From Demequina aurantiaca (GTDB lineage Bacteria > Actinomycetota > Actinomycetes > Actinomycetales > Demequinaceae): 64,000 nucleotides of DNA. The stretch is from the NCBI RefSeq assembly GCF_000975135.1, contig NZ_BBRF01000001.1, forward strand, positions 932,380-996,379, in the 5' to 3' direction. The notes beneath the pieces were generated by a model, which was not told the DNA's origin, ran no database searches, and worked only from the letters and a program-made list of their open reading frames with translations. Made by a program: the position numbers and the translations under genes. Position 1 is the first letter of the stretch. Every line of letters begins with the position of its first letter. This document shows, one piece after another, positions 1-8,743 of this stretch.

Positions 1-1
1 G

Positions 2-262
2 TTCGGTCGCACGCGTCAGCAGATGATGGTGCTCGACCAGGCCTTCACCGATGAGGACAAGGCCCGCGACCTGCTGGCGACGATGCTCCACGCCACCATT
101 CACCGTGTGGAGATCCGCAAGGTTGACCTCGTGACGGACACCACCATCTGTGATGTGCGTTTCACGCGGCTGCCCGCAGTTGCCAAGACGTCACGCGCCG
201 ATGCTGACTTGGGTCAGGCCCGATCCGTCACCCGTGACGCCATGACGGTAGGCGCACGATGA
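2..262 (+). CDS. DUF4956 domain protein, C-terminal end (5' truncated by window)
   Basis: The reading frame is open from base 2, so the gene begins outside the window; only the last 86 codons are present. It ends by overlapping the next gene by four bases (ATGA), which indicates translational coupling. The visible part has no membrane segment and looks like the soluble tail of a DUF4956 protein, a family with N-terminal membrane helices that is usually encoded next to VTC-domain proteins. The assignment rests mainly on that neighbourhood, since the tail alone has few diagnostic residues. No enzymatic role is known to me. Confidence 0.6.
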   Translation, partial: FGRTRQQMMVLDQAFTDEDKARDLLATMLHATIHRVEIRKVDLVTDTTICDVRFTRLPAVAKTSRADADLGQARSVTRDAMTVGAR

Positions 263-1053
263 CCGCCCTCGTCACGAGGTCCGCTTGGGCGGCCACGGTG
301 GCGGACCTTGACCCCATCTCGCTCGAGTCGCTCAATGAGCAGGCAGCCCTGCAGACCCGTGTGGACCGCAAGTACATCGTCCCCGCAGACCAGTGGGCCA
401 CCGTATTCGCGTCGCTCGGCCAAGGGTTCAGGGTGCTCGAGGTGGACGGCCGCCGCGGCTTTGGCTACGAGTCCGACTACTTCGACACCGCCGACCTCGC
501 CGCGTATCACGACGCTGCGCGCCGTCGTCCTCGCCGTTACAAGGTGCGGACTCGTCACTACCTCGACTCCGGCCTCAGCGCTATTGAGGTCAAACTGCGC
601 AGCGCGCGTGGCGAGACCGTCAAGCATCGCGAGTGGCTTCCGCAGGAGGCCGCACGCAGCGTAAACCTGACGTTTGAGTCGCGGGTGTTCGTGGGCTCGT
701 TTGACCAGATCGGTCACGACGTGGATCTACTCACTCGCGTACTCACCACGTCATATGAACGCACCACGCTGACCGGCGATGATGCCCGCATCACCGTCGA
801 CAGCTCCGTGAGTGCCACCGCCGCAGGCGGGGCACAGACCGGATTTGGCAGCGCGCTCATCGTCGAGACCAAGTCCGCGTCGCGGGCCGGCTCGGTCGAC
901 CGCGCGCTGTGGGCGCACGGCATTCGCCCCGCACGCGTCAGCAAGTACTGCACGTCACTCGCGGCCCTGCGCCCCGAGCTTCCCTCCAACCGGTGGGCGC
1001 GAACCTTGCGCCGCCACATCGTCGACGCTCCGGCCACTCCGGCCGCCTTCTAG
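259..1053 (+). CDS. VTC-domain protein (polyphosphate polymerase-like, TTM fold)
   Basis: 264 aa, the usual size for a stand-alone bacterial VTC domain. Charged strands typical of the triphosphate tunnel fold are visible: VDRKY (35-39), SDYFDT (72-77), RRYKVRTRHY (92-101), EVKLR (110-114), KHRE (122-125) and a late VETKS strand, all contributing basic or acidic side chains to the tunnel. In yeast Vtc4 this domain makes polyphosphate from ATP; in bacteria the product is not generally established. It overlaps the DUF4956 gene by four bases and is followed 13 bp later by a lipoprotein gene, forming one operon that probably acts at the cell surface. Confidence 0.85.
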   Translation: MTALVTRSAWAATVADLDPISLESLNEQAALQTRVDRKYIVPADQWATVFASLGQGFRVLEVDGRRGFGYESDYFDTADLAAYHDAARRRPRRYKVRTRHYLDSGLSAIEVKLRSARGETVKHREWLPQEAARSVNLTFESRVFVGSFDQIGHDVDLLTRVLTTSYERTTLTGDDARITVDSSVSATAAGGAQTGFGSALIVETKSASRAGSVDRALWAHGIRPARVSKYCTSLAALRPELPSNRWARTLRRHIVDAPATPAAF

Positions 1054-1066
1054 AACGGACCTTCTC

Positions 1067-2962
1067 ATGAAAAACCCTGTGCTCGTCTTTACCGGCCTCG
1101 CTATGACCGGCGCCCTCGTCCTCACCGGCTGCTCCACTGAAGCGGAGGACACGACCGCCGGCGGTGCCGCCACCAGCACGTCTATCCAGGACGTTGCTGA
1201 CACCTCTGCCCAGACCGTTGGCACGATGTCGAGTGACGGCGAGGTTCAGTACGACGACCTCGACATCAAGGAGATGGATACCTCGGTGGACGCCTCCACT
1301 GCCGTCAAGGTGACGTTGGCGGACGGCGCGTCCTCAGGTGACTCCGGGGTGAGTGTTGACGGCAACATCGTCACCATCACCTCCGGCGGAACCTACCAGC
1401 TCAGTGGCTCACTGACTGCAGGCAGCATCGTGGTCGACGCTCCCGAGGAGGATGTCACCGTGATCCTCGACGGCGTGGACGTCACTGCGGCCGGGGTCGG
1501 CGCTTTCACTGTCGTGGAGGCCAAGAATGTGGTGGTTTATCTCGCCGACGGCTCCGAGAACTCGCTGTCCGACGCGCATGGCGCGGCGGTGGACGAAAAC
1601 GACGACGACGCCCCGAACGCGGCCGTCTTCTCGACCGCGGACCTGTGGGTCGCGGGGACGGGATCGTTGAGCGTCACGGGCGTCAACGATGGCATCACCT
1701 CCAAGGACTCGCTCGTCATTGCTTCTGGCTCCGTCTCGGTCACCGCAGGTGACGACGGAGTGCGCGGCAAGGATCACCTCGTGATTCGCGATGGCTCACT
1801 GACGGTGGATGCGGGAGGAGATGCGCTCAAGTCCGACAACGAGGGCAAGAGCGATGACCCCACCGCGGTCGTGGGCGTGATCTGGATCGACGGCGGCATC
1901 ATTGACCTGAAGGCCGGCTCCGACGCGGCCGATGCCGCCCGACAAGTCACCATCAACGGCGGCGACCTGACCATTGCCGCCGACGACGATGGGCTGCATT
2001 CCGATGGTGTTCTGCGCATTGACGGCGGCACGGTGAAGATCTCCGAGAGCTACGAGGGCATCGAGGGGGCGTACATGTATCTCTCCGGCGGTGACGTCGT
2101 TGTGGTCGCCAGCGATGACGGCATCAACGTCTCCGGCGGCACTGACTCGACGGCCGATGCCACGGCAGAGTCCGTCGCCGATGCTGCCGGCGCCGGTCAG
2201 GCGCCCGGCGGAGACTTGCCCGGCGGTGACGTGCCCGCCAACGATGCGCGCCCCGAGGGCATGCCTCAGCGAGGCGGCATGCCTGGCGATGGCACGCGTC
2301 CCGAACGCCCCGGTGGCGACTCCGCACTGCCTGGCGACCCGGGCCAGGCGACGAGCGGCTCCGGCTCGGGAGACCCCCGTGCAGCAGTCACCGTCGCGAC
2401 CGACCTGAGCTCGGTGACCGTGTCTGCGCTCGAGGACGGCGGCTTTGGTGGACCCGCTGAGGGTGACAACGGGGACCGCTTCCTCGAGATCAGTGGGGGC
2501 ACCTATGTCATCGACACCCAGAGCGACGGCATCGACGTCAACGGCTCAATGACCATGTCCGGTGGTGTGGTGGTGATCTCCAGCACCTCAGACAACGATC
2601 AGGGCGCACTCGACGTCGATGACGCCTTCACCATCACCGGTGGAACGCTCGCGGCCAACGGTGCGGCGGGGATGGCAGTGGGGCCCGAGGCCGGCGGTCA
2701 GGGCTCGCTGGGAATCATCTTCGATATGGCTCTGCCAGCGGAGACGGTCATCACCATCTCGGACGGTTCTGGAAACCCCGTGGGCTCCTTCACGACCACC
2801 AAGGTCTCACAGTCGCTGGTGTTCTCAACCGACCAGATCGTCGCGGGAGATGACTACACCGTGACCGTTGGCGGAAGCGCCACCGGCGACAGCATCGGCG
2901 GCTTGACCGTTGATGGCTCGGTCTCCGGCGGCGATGCCATCGGCACCATCACGGCCGAATAA
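1067..2962 (+). CDS. Secreted lipoprotein with repetitive carbohydrate-binding-like (DUF4353-type) domain
   Basis: 631 aa from the ATG at 1067, where a lipoprotein signal peptide begins; the lipobox LTGC puts the acylated cysteine at residue 22. The mature protein is acidic and built of repeating Asp/Gly-rich strands with a recurring ISGGT/INGGD-like turn and GDDGVRGKD/DDDGLHSDG-like segments, the pattern of a right-handed beta-helix. A Gly/Pro-rich linker lies around residues 370-450 and a further beta domain follows. Proteins of this type, annotated as carbohydrate-binding domain-containing, commonly follow VTC and DUF4956 genes. A frame upstream of 1067 stays open through the VTC gene but would hide the signal peptide, so it was not used. 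Confidence 0.82.
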   Translation: MKNPVLVFTGLAMTGALVLTGCSTEAEDTTAGGAATSTSIQDVADTSAQTVGTMSSDGEVQYDDLDIKEMDTSVDASTAVKVTLADGASSGDSGVSVDGNIVTITSGGTYQLSGSLTAGSIVVDAPEEDVTVILDGVDVTAAGVGAFTVVEAKNVVVYLADGSENSLSDAHGAAVDENDDDAPNAAVFSTADLWVAGTGSLSVTGVNDGITSKDSLVIASGSVSVTAGDDGVRGKDHLVIRDGSLTVDAGGDALKSDNEGKSDDPTAVVGVIWIDGGIIDLKAGSDAADAARQVTINGGDLTIAADDDGLHSDGVLRIDGGTVKISESYEGIEGAYMYLSGGDVVVVASDDGINVSGGTDSTADATAESVADAAGAGQAPGGDLPGGDVPANDARPEGMPQRGGMPGDGTRPERPGGDSALPGDPGQATSGSGSGDPRAAVTVATDLSSVTVSALEDGGFGGPAEGDNGDRFLEISGGTYVIDTQSDGIDVNGSMTMSGGVVVISSTSDNDQGALDVDDAFTITGGTLAANGAAGMAVGPEAGGQGSLGIIFDMALPAETVITISDGSGNPVGSFTTTKVSQSLVFSTDQIVAGDDYTVTVGGSATGDSIGGLTVDGSVSGGDAIGTITAE

Positions 2963-3060
2963 GGCGGTGACTGCCCAGTAGAACGTGGAGCGTCGGCCGT
3001 AGGCCGAGCGGCCCGCCCGCCGGTCGGCCGTCCCCCCCACGGCCGGCGCTCCTCGAACAC

Positions 3061-3113
3061 GTGGCCACCGAAGGGTTCCGTTTCCTGCCAGAGCGGAGGT
3101 CTTCGGTGGCCAC
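3061..3113. terminator. Perfect 13-bp stem with 27-nt loop; possible terminator
   Basis: GTGGCCACCGAAG (3061-3073) is exactly complementary to CTTCGGTGGCCAC (3101-3113). It lies about 100 bp after the lipoprotein stop and before the HNH gene. There is no T-run, so it may be a factor-dependent stop or another structured element. Bases 2963-3183 otherwise hold no gene that I can support. Confidence 0.45.
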
Positions 3114-3183
3114 ACTCGTGTCCGGCTGGCGTCACCCGCGCGCCCACGTCGGTTGCGCGCCCGTCGCTCGTAGGCTGGCACGC

Positions 3184-3624
3184 ATGGCAGTGAATCCGAG
3201 CCGGCGCGCGCGTCAGTCGCGTAAGCGCGCGCGTCGCGTCGCCGCCGCGGACAACGACCTCACCCCCGCCCAGTGGGCGCAAATTCTGGATGCCTGGGGC
3301 GGTTGCGCGTATTGCGGGGCGGGACCCACGGACGATGCGGTACTTCAGCGAGACTGCGTGCTGCCCATCTCCCGCGGGGGCCGCTACACCGTAGACAACG
3401 TGGTGCCGGCCTGTCGCTCGTGTAACGCGAGCAAATGCAACGAGGAAGTGACGCACTGGTTGCGCCGTAAGCGCCTCGATGAGAGCGCGTTCCTCGTGAA
3501 GCTCTACGAAGTGAACGCCACGTTGCGACCGCGGGCCCTCACGAACCCCAGCCAGCCCGTCTCCGAGCCCACCACGGAGACAGCCGCACCGATCAGCTCC
3601 ACCGCCGTGTCTGATTTCCGCTAG
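3184..3624 (+). CDS. HNH-type nuclease protein with Cys in place of the first catalytic His
   Basis: 146 aa starting at the ATG 3184, after which a short Arg-rich N-terminus begins. The core has two zinc-knuckle pairs, CAYC (41-44) and CRSC (77-80), around a beta-beta-alpha metal motif. The normal D-H-x-x-P of HNH enzymes reads D57-C58-V-L-P here, followed by ISRGG and the Asn-containing VDNVVP strand. From memory this Cys variant recurs in Micrococcales relatives, which suggests it is conserved rather than a mutation. The tail from about residue 120 is low-complexity. It is a single gene facing the ada gene. The DNA substrate is unknown, and loss of the general-base His makes catalysis uncertain. 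Confidence 0.75.
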   Translation: MAVNPSRRARQSRKRARRVAAADNDLTPAQWAQILDAWGGCAYCGAGPTDDAVLQRDCVLPISRGGRYTVDNVVPACRSCNASKCNEEVTHWLRRKRLDESAFLVKLYEVNATLRPRALTNPSQPVSEPTTETAAPISSTAVSDFR

Positions 3625-3657
3625 CGCCCAGCCGCGGTCGCAGGGCACAGTGGTGGC

Positions 3658-5187
3658 ATGACCACCGCGCCGCTGGACTTCGACACGTGCTACTCGGCAG
3701 TGGCGTCCCTCGACAAGCGCTTTGACGGCCAGTTCATCACGGCCGTCCGCTCGACCGGCATCTACTGCCGCCCCAGCTGCCCGGCGCGGACGCCAAAGCC
3801 AAGCAACTGCACGTTCTACCGCACGTCCGCCGCTGCCCACGCCGCGGGCTATCGCGCCTGCAAGCGTTGCCTGCCGGAGGCGGTTCCCGGTAGCTCCGAG
3901 TGGAATATGCGCGAGGACGTGGCCGCGCGTGCGATGCGACTCATCACGGACGGGACCGTGGACCGGGAAGGCGTCACCGGACTTGCCAGCAGGCTGGGCT
4001 ATTCGGAGCGGCAGCTCGGGCGCATCCTGACCGAGGAGCTGGGGGCCGGCCCTCTTCAGCTTGCCCGTGCCCAACGTGCTCAAAGCGCGCGACAGCTGCT
4101 GGTGTCCACCCCGATGCAGGCCAGTGAGGTTGCCTTCGCCGCCGGCTTCGCGAGCATCCGCCAGTTTAACGACACCATCGGCGAGGTGTTCGGCATGACG
4201 CCCACGGAGCTGCGCGGACGGGCACGCCTCAGCGAGCAACCGACCACACGCAACGTCCGCACCCTTGATCGACCGAGAGCTGGCGCGATCGCGCTCAAGC
4301 TGCGCACGCGGGAGCCATTCAATGGTGTGGATGTTCTGAGGTGGCTGGAAAGGCGCGCCGTCGCGGGACTCGAGCTGGTGGAGCACGGCGACAACGGCGA
4401 CCACGACATCGCGTACACCCGAACCGTGCGGCTGGCACGGGGGGCGGCGGTGATGACGGTTCGCGTGGAGGCGGGTGCGGTCCTCCTCACCGCGTCCCTC
4501 GAGCACCTCGACGACCTTCCCTCGCTGATCTCCCGCACCCGCAGACTGTTCGACCTGGACGCTGACCCGCTCGCAATCGACGAGGCTCTGGCGCGTGACC
4601 CGCGCCTCGCCCCGTCCATCGCGGCCCACCCCGGTACACGGATTCCCGGATCCATGGGCGCGACGGAGATGGCCGTTCGTGCGATCGTCGGCCAGCAGGT
4701 CTCGGTGGCCGCGGCCCGCACTGCCACGGAGCGCCTCGTGGCAACGGTGGGCGAGCCGCTGCCGCCAGCACTCGACAGCCTGGGTGTCGACACGCTCTTT
4801 CCCGCCGCCGATGCGCTCGCCGAGTCCGCGGTCGATGTCTTGACCGGTCAGCTCGCCCGCCGCGAGACTGTGGCCCGCCTCGCGCGCCACATCGCCGCCG
4901 GCTCCCTTCCGTTGGACGTGTCCCAGACCCGCGCGGACCTGACGGGAGCGCTGGAGGCGCTACGCGGCATCGGCCCGTGGACGTCGAACTACCTCGCCCT
5001 GCGACTGCTCGGTAGCCCCGACGTCCTGCTCACCGGTGACTCGGCGGTGCGCGCCGGCGCGGCCGCGCTCGGCCTGCCGTCAAAGCCAACTGACCTGGCC
5101 GATTCCGTGGCGGCTTTCGCGCCCTGGCGCAGCTACCTGATGACTCACCTGTGGCGCGCCGCGTCACTCCAGCGGAAGGACTCCTGA
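3658..5187 (+). CDS. Ada-type regulator fused to AlkA DNA-3-methyladenine glycosylase
   Basis: 509 aa with three modules. Residues 1-80 are the Ada metal-binding/methyl-phosphotriester domain, with Cys37, Cys41, Cys68 and Cys71 at the spacing of the four zinc ligands. Residues about 85-175 are an AraC-type helix-turn-helix. Residues about 190-505 are AlkA, with a helix-hairpin-helix (LRGIGPWTSNYLAL) followed by TGDSAV carrying the catalytic Asp. The protein should sense methylated phosphates, activate transcription, and excise alkylated purines. Its TGA overlaps the ATG of ogt by one base, so sensor, glycosylase and methyltransferase are made together, the classic adaptive response. The start at 3658 directly precedes the Ada domain. 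Confidence 0.93.
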   Translation: MTTAPLDFDTCYSAVASLDKRFDGQFITAVRSTGIYCRPSCPARTPKPSNCTFYRTSAAAHAAGYRACKRCLPEAVPGSSEWNMREDVAARAMRLITDGTVDREGVTGLASRLGYSERQLGRILTEELGAGPLQLARAQRAQSARQLLVSTPMQASEVAFAAGFASIRQFNDTIGEVFGMTPTELRGRARLSEQPTTRNVRTLDRPRAGAIALKLRTREPFNGVDVLRWLERRAVAGLELVEHGDNGDHDIAYTRTVRLARGAAVMTVRVEAGAVLLTASLEHLDDLPSLISRTRRLFDLDADPLAIDEALARDPRLAPSIAAHPGTRIPGSMGATEMAVRAIVGQQVSVAAARTATERLVATVGEPLPPALDSLGVDTLFPAADALAESAVDVLTGQLARRETVARLARHIAAGSLPLDVSQTRADLTGALEALRGIGPWTSNYLALRLLGSPDVLLTGDSAVRAGAAALGLPSKPTDLADSVAAFAPWRSYLMTHLWRAASLQRKDS

Positions 5188-5675
5188 TGCACGCATACGA
5201 GATTGTCGACACACCCGACGGGCCGTTCACCGTCATCGAACGACCCGATGGCGTGGTCGTGGCCGCGGGCTGGTCGGCCGACCCCGCCGCCGTCGCGAGC
5301 CGTTCCCGAATCAAACCGGGCGACATCGCCGCCCGAACCACGGCATCGGCCGATGCCGTACGAGCCTGGTACGCGGGTGACACACACGCTCTCGACGCGA
5401 TCACCGTGGAGCAGTCGGGCACCGCGTTTCAGTCGCGGGTGTGGGCGGCGCTGCGTGAGATACCGGCAGGCGAGGTGCGCCGGTACGGCGAGGTAGCCGA
5501 GTCCCTCGGCACCACGGGCGCGAGCCGCGCGGTCGGTGCCGCGTGCGGGCGCAACGCCGTCGCGCTGTTCGTGCCGTGCCACAGGGTGGTAGGCGCGAGC
5601 GGCAAGCTCACGGGATTCGCGTGGGGAGTCGACGTGAAGCGATCTCTTCTCACGCGCGAGGGCTCGGTCTTATAG
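5187..5675 (+). CDS. ogt: Methylated-DNA--protein-cysteine S-methyltransferase
   Basis: 162 aa. It transfers alkyl groups from O6-alkylguanine or O4-alkylthymine to its own cysteine in a suicide reaction. The active-site motif PCHRV is at 130-134, with Cys131 as acceptor, and the Arg finger region FQSRVWAALR precedes it. The start is the ATG at 5187 sharing a base with the ada stop and preceded by a GGAAGGA ribosome site; an upstream ATG at 5151 would lie inside the ada gene and adds unrelated residues. Length and motifs match the Ogt/MGMT C-terminal domain with a short N-terminal part. Confidence 0.93.
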   Translation: MHAYEIVDTPDGPFTVIERPDGVVVAAGWSADPAAVASRSRIKPGDIAARTTASADAVRAWYAGDTHALDAITVEQSGTAFQSRVWAALREIPAGEVRRYGEVAESLGTTGASRAVGAACGRNAVALFVPCHRVVGASGKLTGFAWGVDVKRSLLTREGSVL

Positions 5676-5730
5676 TCAGAGGAGAGCGGTCCGGTGGGTC
5701 GCCGCAACCACGAGACGGGGGTCACGAGAG

Positions 5731-6225
5731 ATGCAGGTACAGAGCAGGTTCGTTCCGCAGCGGGACATGGCCGTCATTGGCCGAGAGGTCCTCCAGCCCG
5801 AGCTAGAAGGCTTCATCCGCTGGGCTTTCACCGAGATATTTGACCGCCTCGCCGATGCCGGATATCGGACCAACGGCACCACGCGCGACGAACCAACGTA
5901 CGTCATCTTTCATGGGCCGGTGACGCCGGATCAGAGCGCGCTCGTGGAGGTATGTGTTCCATTCGTGGGCAACGTCGAGGATCAGGGCGAGATCACCACC
6001 AAGACCGAGCCGGAACACCACGAGGCCTACCTGACGGTGACCAAGGCCGGGCTCGACTTTCCCGCCATTCTGGAGTCGTACGATGCCGTGGCGGCCTGGG
6101 TCAACGAGCACGGCGAGATGCTGGAGGAGTTGCCGAGTCGCGAGGTCTACGTCACCGAGGTTCCGCAGGCGGGTCCGGACGATGAGGTGTGCGACATCAC
6201 GTTCCCTTACCGGCCGGCGGACTAA
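5731..6225 (+). CDS. GyrI-like effector-binding domain protein
   Basis: 164 aa with no DNA-binding domain, matching a stand-alone GyrI/AraC-effector (SHS2-type) domain. The order of strands, the central segment with YVIFHGP and EVCVPF, and the late REVYVTEVP strand resemble this fold, in which a Glu-lined pocket binds small amphiphilic ligands. Such proteins act as ligand-binding domains, and some hydrolyse or sequester drugs. It starts 55 bp after ogt and is probably a separate unit. The assignment is from fold-level pattern; the ligand is unknown. Confidence 0.7.
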   Translation: MQVQSRFVPQRDMAVIGREVLQPELEGFIRWAFTEIFDRLADAGYRTNGTTRDEPTYVIFHGPVTPDQSALVEVCVPFVGNVEDQGEITTKTEPEHHEAYLTVTKAGLDFPAILESYDAVAAWVNEHGEMLEELPSREVYVTEVPQAGPDDEVCDITFPYRPAD

Positions 6226-6300
6226 AAGTCGGGCTTGGGGGGTTGCTTCCTCTAATAGGCTCGACCCAACGCACCACCGCGAACTCTACGAGGAGCAACC

Positions 6301-6702
6301 ATGACTGACGCCAAGCACCCCACGATCACCCGCGACGCGAACGGCGCTCCCGCCGTTGACTTCGCCGGCGCCGAGCAGGTCGAGGGCCTGGCCGTCGTCG
6401 TCCTTGAGTCCGGTACAGGGGACGCTGTCATCGAGGGCCAGTCCATCACGGTCCATTACACGGGCTGGCTGTGGGACGGCAACAAGTTCGACTCGTCGTG
6501 GGACCGCGGCGAGCCCATCTCGTTCGGCATCGCGCGCGGGTCGCTCATCGATGGCTGGGTGGAGGGCATCGTCGGACAGCCCGTCGGCTCCAAACTACTG
6601 CTCGTGGTGCCCCCAGAGTTGGGCTACGGCTTCAGCGACATGGGTCCCATCCCCGCGGGATCGACGCTGGTCTTCGCAGTCGACGTCCTCGCCGCCAACT
6701 AG
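6301..6702 (+). CDS. FKBP-type peptidyl-prolyl cis-trans isomerase
   Basis: 133 aa, one FKBP domain with a short N-terminal extension and no signal peptide, so cytoplasmic. Typical pocket residues are present: VHYTG (51-55), FDSSW (63-67), the GWVEGI strand (85-90), PPELGYG (104-110) and the closing LVFAVDVL strand. It catalyses proline isomerisation during folding. A GAGGAG ribosome site lies seven bases before the ATG. The stop codon overlaps that of the convergent LysR gene by four bases. Confidence 0.93.
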   Translation: MTDAKHPTITRDANGAPAVDFAGAEQVEGLAVVVLESGTGDAVIEGQSITVHYTGWLWDGNKFDSSWDRGEPISFGIARGSLIDGWVEGIVGQPVGSKLLLVVPPELGYGFSDMGPIPAGSTLVFAVDVLAAN

Positions 6703-7577
6703 CGGCCGGCGACCAGCAGGCTCGCGAACGCCTGGGCGGCCGGCGCGGCATCGAGCGGCACGCTCAGGAACACCTCCCGGTAGCTCGCGGGCTTAGTGCG
6801 CGCGGTCACGATGCCGGGAACGGCCGGGCTGGCGCCGAGTGCCATGCTGGGCAAGATCGCGACGCCTAGGCCCTCGGCGATGAGCTTTTGCACCGTGACG
6901 TAGTCCTCCGTAACGAAGGCTACGTCGGGGCTGAAGCCAGCATCGGCCGCGTGGGCGGTGAGGTGAGCGCGGCAACGCGAGCAGCCGGAGATCCACCGCT
7001 CGCCGGCCAGTTCGGCGATGTCCACGCGTTTGCGCTTGGCCTGCTCGTGCGAGTCCGGCAGCACCACGAGGTACTCGTCGCGGTCGAGCGGGCGAACCGG
7101 CACGTCGGTGGGCGGTGGTGTGGCGTTGTCCGCAAAGCCAATGACGAGGTCCGCATCCCCGGCACGCATGAGGGCGAGGGCGTCGTCAGTCTCGGTCTCG
7201 ACTAGGCCCACCTCGATGCCCGGATACGTGCGTGCGAACTGTGCGAGTGGCCCAGGCAGCACCCCCGCGCAGTACGACTGGAAGGCCGCGATTCGTAGTC
7301 GTCCTACGTTCAGATCCGCGTGCCGGTGAAGCGTGCGCTCGGCGCCCTCAAGGCTCGCGGCGATCACGTTGGCGTGTTCGAGCAGGGCCTCGCCAGCGGA
7401 GGTCAACTTGGTAAACCTGCCAACCCGCCTGGTCAGCGGCACGCCGGCCCGTCGCTCGAGCGCGTTGAGGTGGTGTGCGACGGTAGGCTCGCTCAGTCCC
7501 ATGGCGCGCGCCGCGGCTGCCTTGGAGCCGGCGCGGGCAACCTCGCGGAGAATGAGAAGGCGTTCGACGTCTATCAT
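6699..7577 (-). CDS. LysR-family transcriptional regulator
   Basis: 292 aa from the ATG at 7577, where the helix-turn-helix starts directly (MIDVERLLILREVARAGS...). The HTH covers residues 1-60 with the usual AAARAMGLSEPTVAHHLN recognition region, then a linker helix and a periplasmic-binding-like effector domain (about 90-290). A longer frame upstream adds residues unlike the family. It is divergent from the PLP-dependent enzyme at 7657, with 79 bp between the starts, so that enzyme is its likely target along with itself. Confidence 0.9.
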   Translation of the reverse strand: MIDVERLLILREVARAGSKAAAARAMGLSEPTVAHHLNALERRAGVPLTRRVGRFTKLTSAGEALLEHANVIAASLEGAERTLHRHADLNVGRLRIAAFQSYCAGVLPGPLAQFARTYPGIEVGLVETETDDALALMRAGDADLVIGFADNATPPPTDVPVRPLDRDEYLVVLPDSHEQAKRKRVDIAELAGERWISGCSRCRAHLTAHAADAGFSPDVAFVTEDYVTVQKLIAEGLGVAILPSMALGASPAVPGIVTARTKPASYREVFLSVPLDAAPAAQAFASLLVAGR

Positions 7578-7656
7578 GAGACCATCATGCCATCGAGGTC
7601 TAGGTGTTGACAACCTCATCTTGTGCGGGTCTGTGAACTGACGGAAAATTGTTGAC

Positions 7657-8700
7657 ATGCTGAACACGACGATTTCCGCCAGTTTCCCGCACATCCCGGG
7701 CTACCTCGACACGGCCTCCTACGGGCTTCCCGCGCACGCCACCTCGGCCGCGTTGGCCCGCGCGGCTCACGACTGGTCGCTCGCCAAGACGGACCCCTAC
7801 GCGCTCGATGCCACCGTTGACCGCATGCGTGACGCATACGCGACCATCGTGGGCGCGCAGCCCACGGATGTGGCACTTGGGGGATCCGTCTCTCAGATGG
7901 TGGGCATGGTCGCCGCGTCCTTGCCCGATGGCGCCCGCGTCCTTGCCGTGGAGCGCGACTTCTCCTCCGTCGTCTACCCGTTCCTCGCGGACCCGCGCCT
8001 GAATGTCACCCTGGTGCCGCTTGAGAGCCTGGTCGACGAGATCCGCCCGGGGGTGGACCTCGTCGCGGTCAGCGCCGCGCAGTCGTGCGATGGTCGGGTC
8101 GTCGACCTGACCGCACTCGCGATGGCCGCCCACTCCGCAGGAGTGAAGACCTTGATCGACGTGAGTCAGTCCTCCGGCTGGCTCCCCATTCATGCGCGCG
8201 ACTTCGACGTGGTTGTCGCTGGCGCCTATAAGTGGCTGACCTGCCCGCGCGGCATCGCGCTCGCGGCCATCCACCCCAAGGCCACCTGGATCCGACCCGT
8301 GTGCGCCAGCTGGTACGGCTCGGATGACCCGTGGGGCTCGCTCTATGGTCCCGATCTCAAGCTCAGCACGCTGGGCCGACGCCTCGACACCTCGCCCCCG
8401 TGGCAGCTCGTCGAGGCTGGTGCCGTGGCGCTGGAGACCCTAGCCGCGCAGGACATCCACGCGTCGTACACCTACTGCACGGGCCTGGCCAACGACCTGC
8501 GTGCCGAGTTGGGGATGCCCGCGAGCAACAGCGCGATCCTGTCAGTGACCGGTGTCGACGCCCAGGCACTCGCCGATGCCGGGGTCAGGGCCTCCGCCCG
8601 TGACGGACGGGCACGCATGAGTTTCTACATCTACAACGATGCAGCGGATGTCGACCTCGCCGCTCGCACGCTCGCGAAGACTGCGCTGCAGCACGCCTAG
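7657..8700 (+). CDS. PLP-dependent aminotransferase class V-fold enzyme
   Basis: 347 aa, fold type I. PLP-site residues can be read: the Schiff-base Lys192 in AYKWL, an Asp168-x-x-Gln171 pair that would contact the cofactor ring, and the LGGSVSQM phosphate loop near 74-81. Members include cysteine desulfurase-like enzymes, kynureninase-like enzymes and serine aminotransferases; the missing mobile cysteine loop argues against cysteine desulfurase. The substrate cannot be read. It is divergent from a LysR regulator and probably controlled by it. Confidence 0.82.
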   Translation: MLNTTISASFPHIPGYLDTASYGLPAHATSAALARAAHDWSLAKTDPYALDATVDRMRDAYATIVGAQPTDVALGGSVSQMVGMVAASLPDGARVLAVERDFSSVVYPFLADPRLNVTLVPLESLVDEIRPGVDLVAVSAAQSCDGRVVDLTALAMAAHSAGVKTLIDVSQSSGWLPIHARDFDVVVAGAYKWLTCPRGIALAAIHPKATWIRPVCASWYGSDDPWGSLYGPDLKLSTLGRRLDTSPPWQLVEAGAVALETLAAQDIHASYTYCTGLANDLRAELGMPASNSAILSVTGVDAQALADAGVRASARDGRARMSFYIYNDAADVDLAARTLAKTALQHA

Positions 8701-8743
8701 GTCGCCCGCCCGCCCGCGACGTTGCGGAGTGAGCCGTGCGCGG

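Noticed and set aside
2854-4890. 678-codon open frame on the minus strand
   Set aside because: It lies opposite the HNH and ada genes, which have clear families; the peptide is His/Arg/Gly-rich with no domain, the typical antisense frame of GC-rich DNA.
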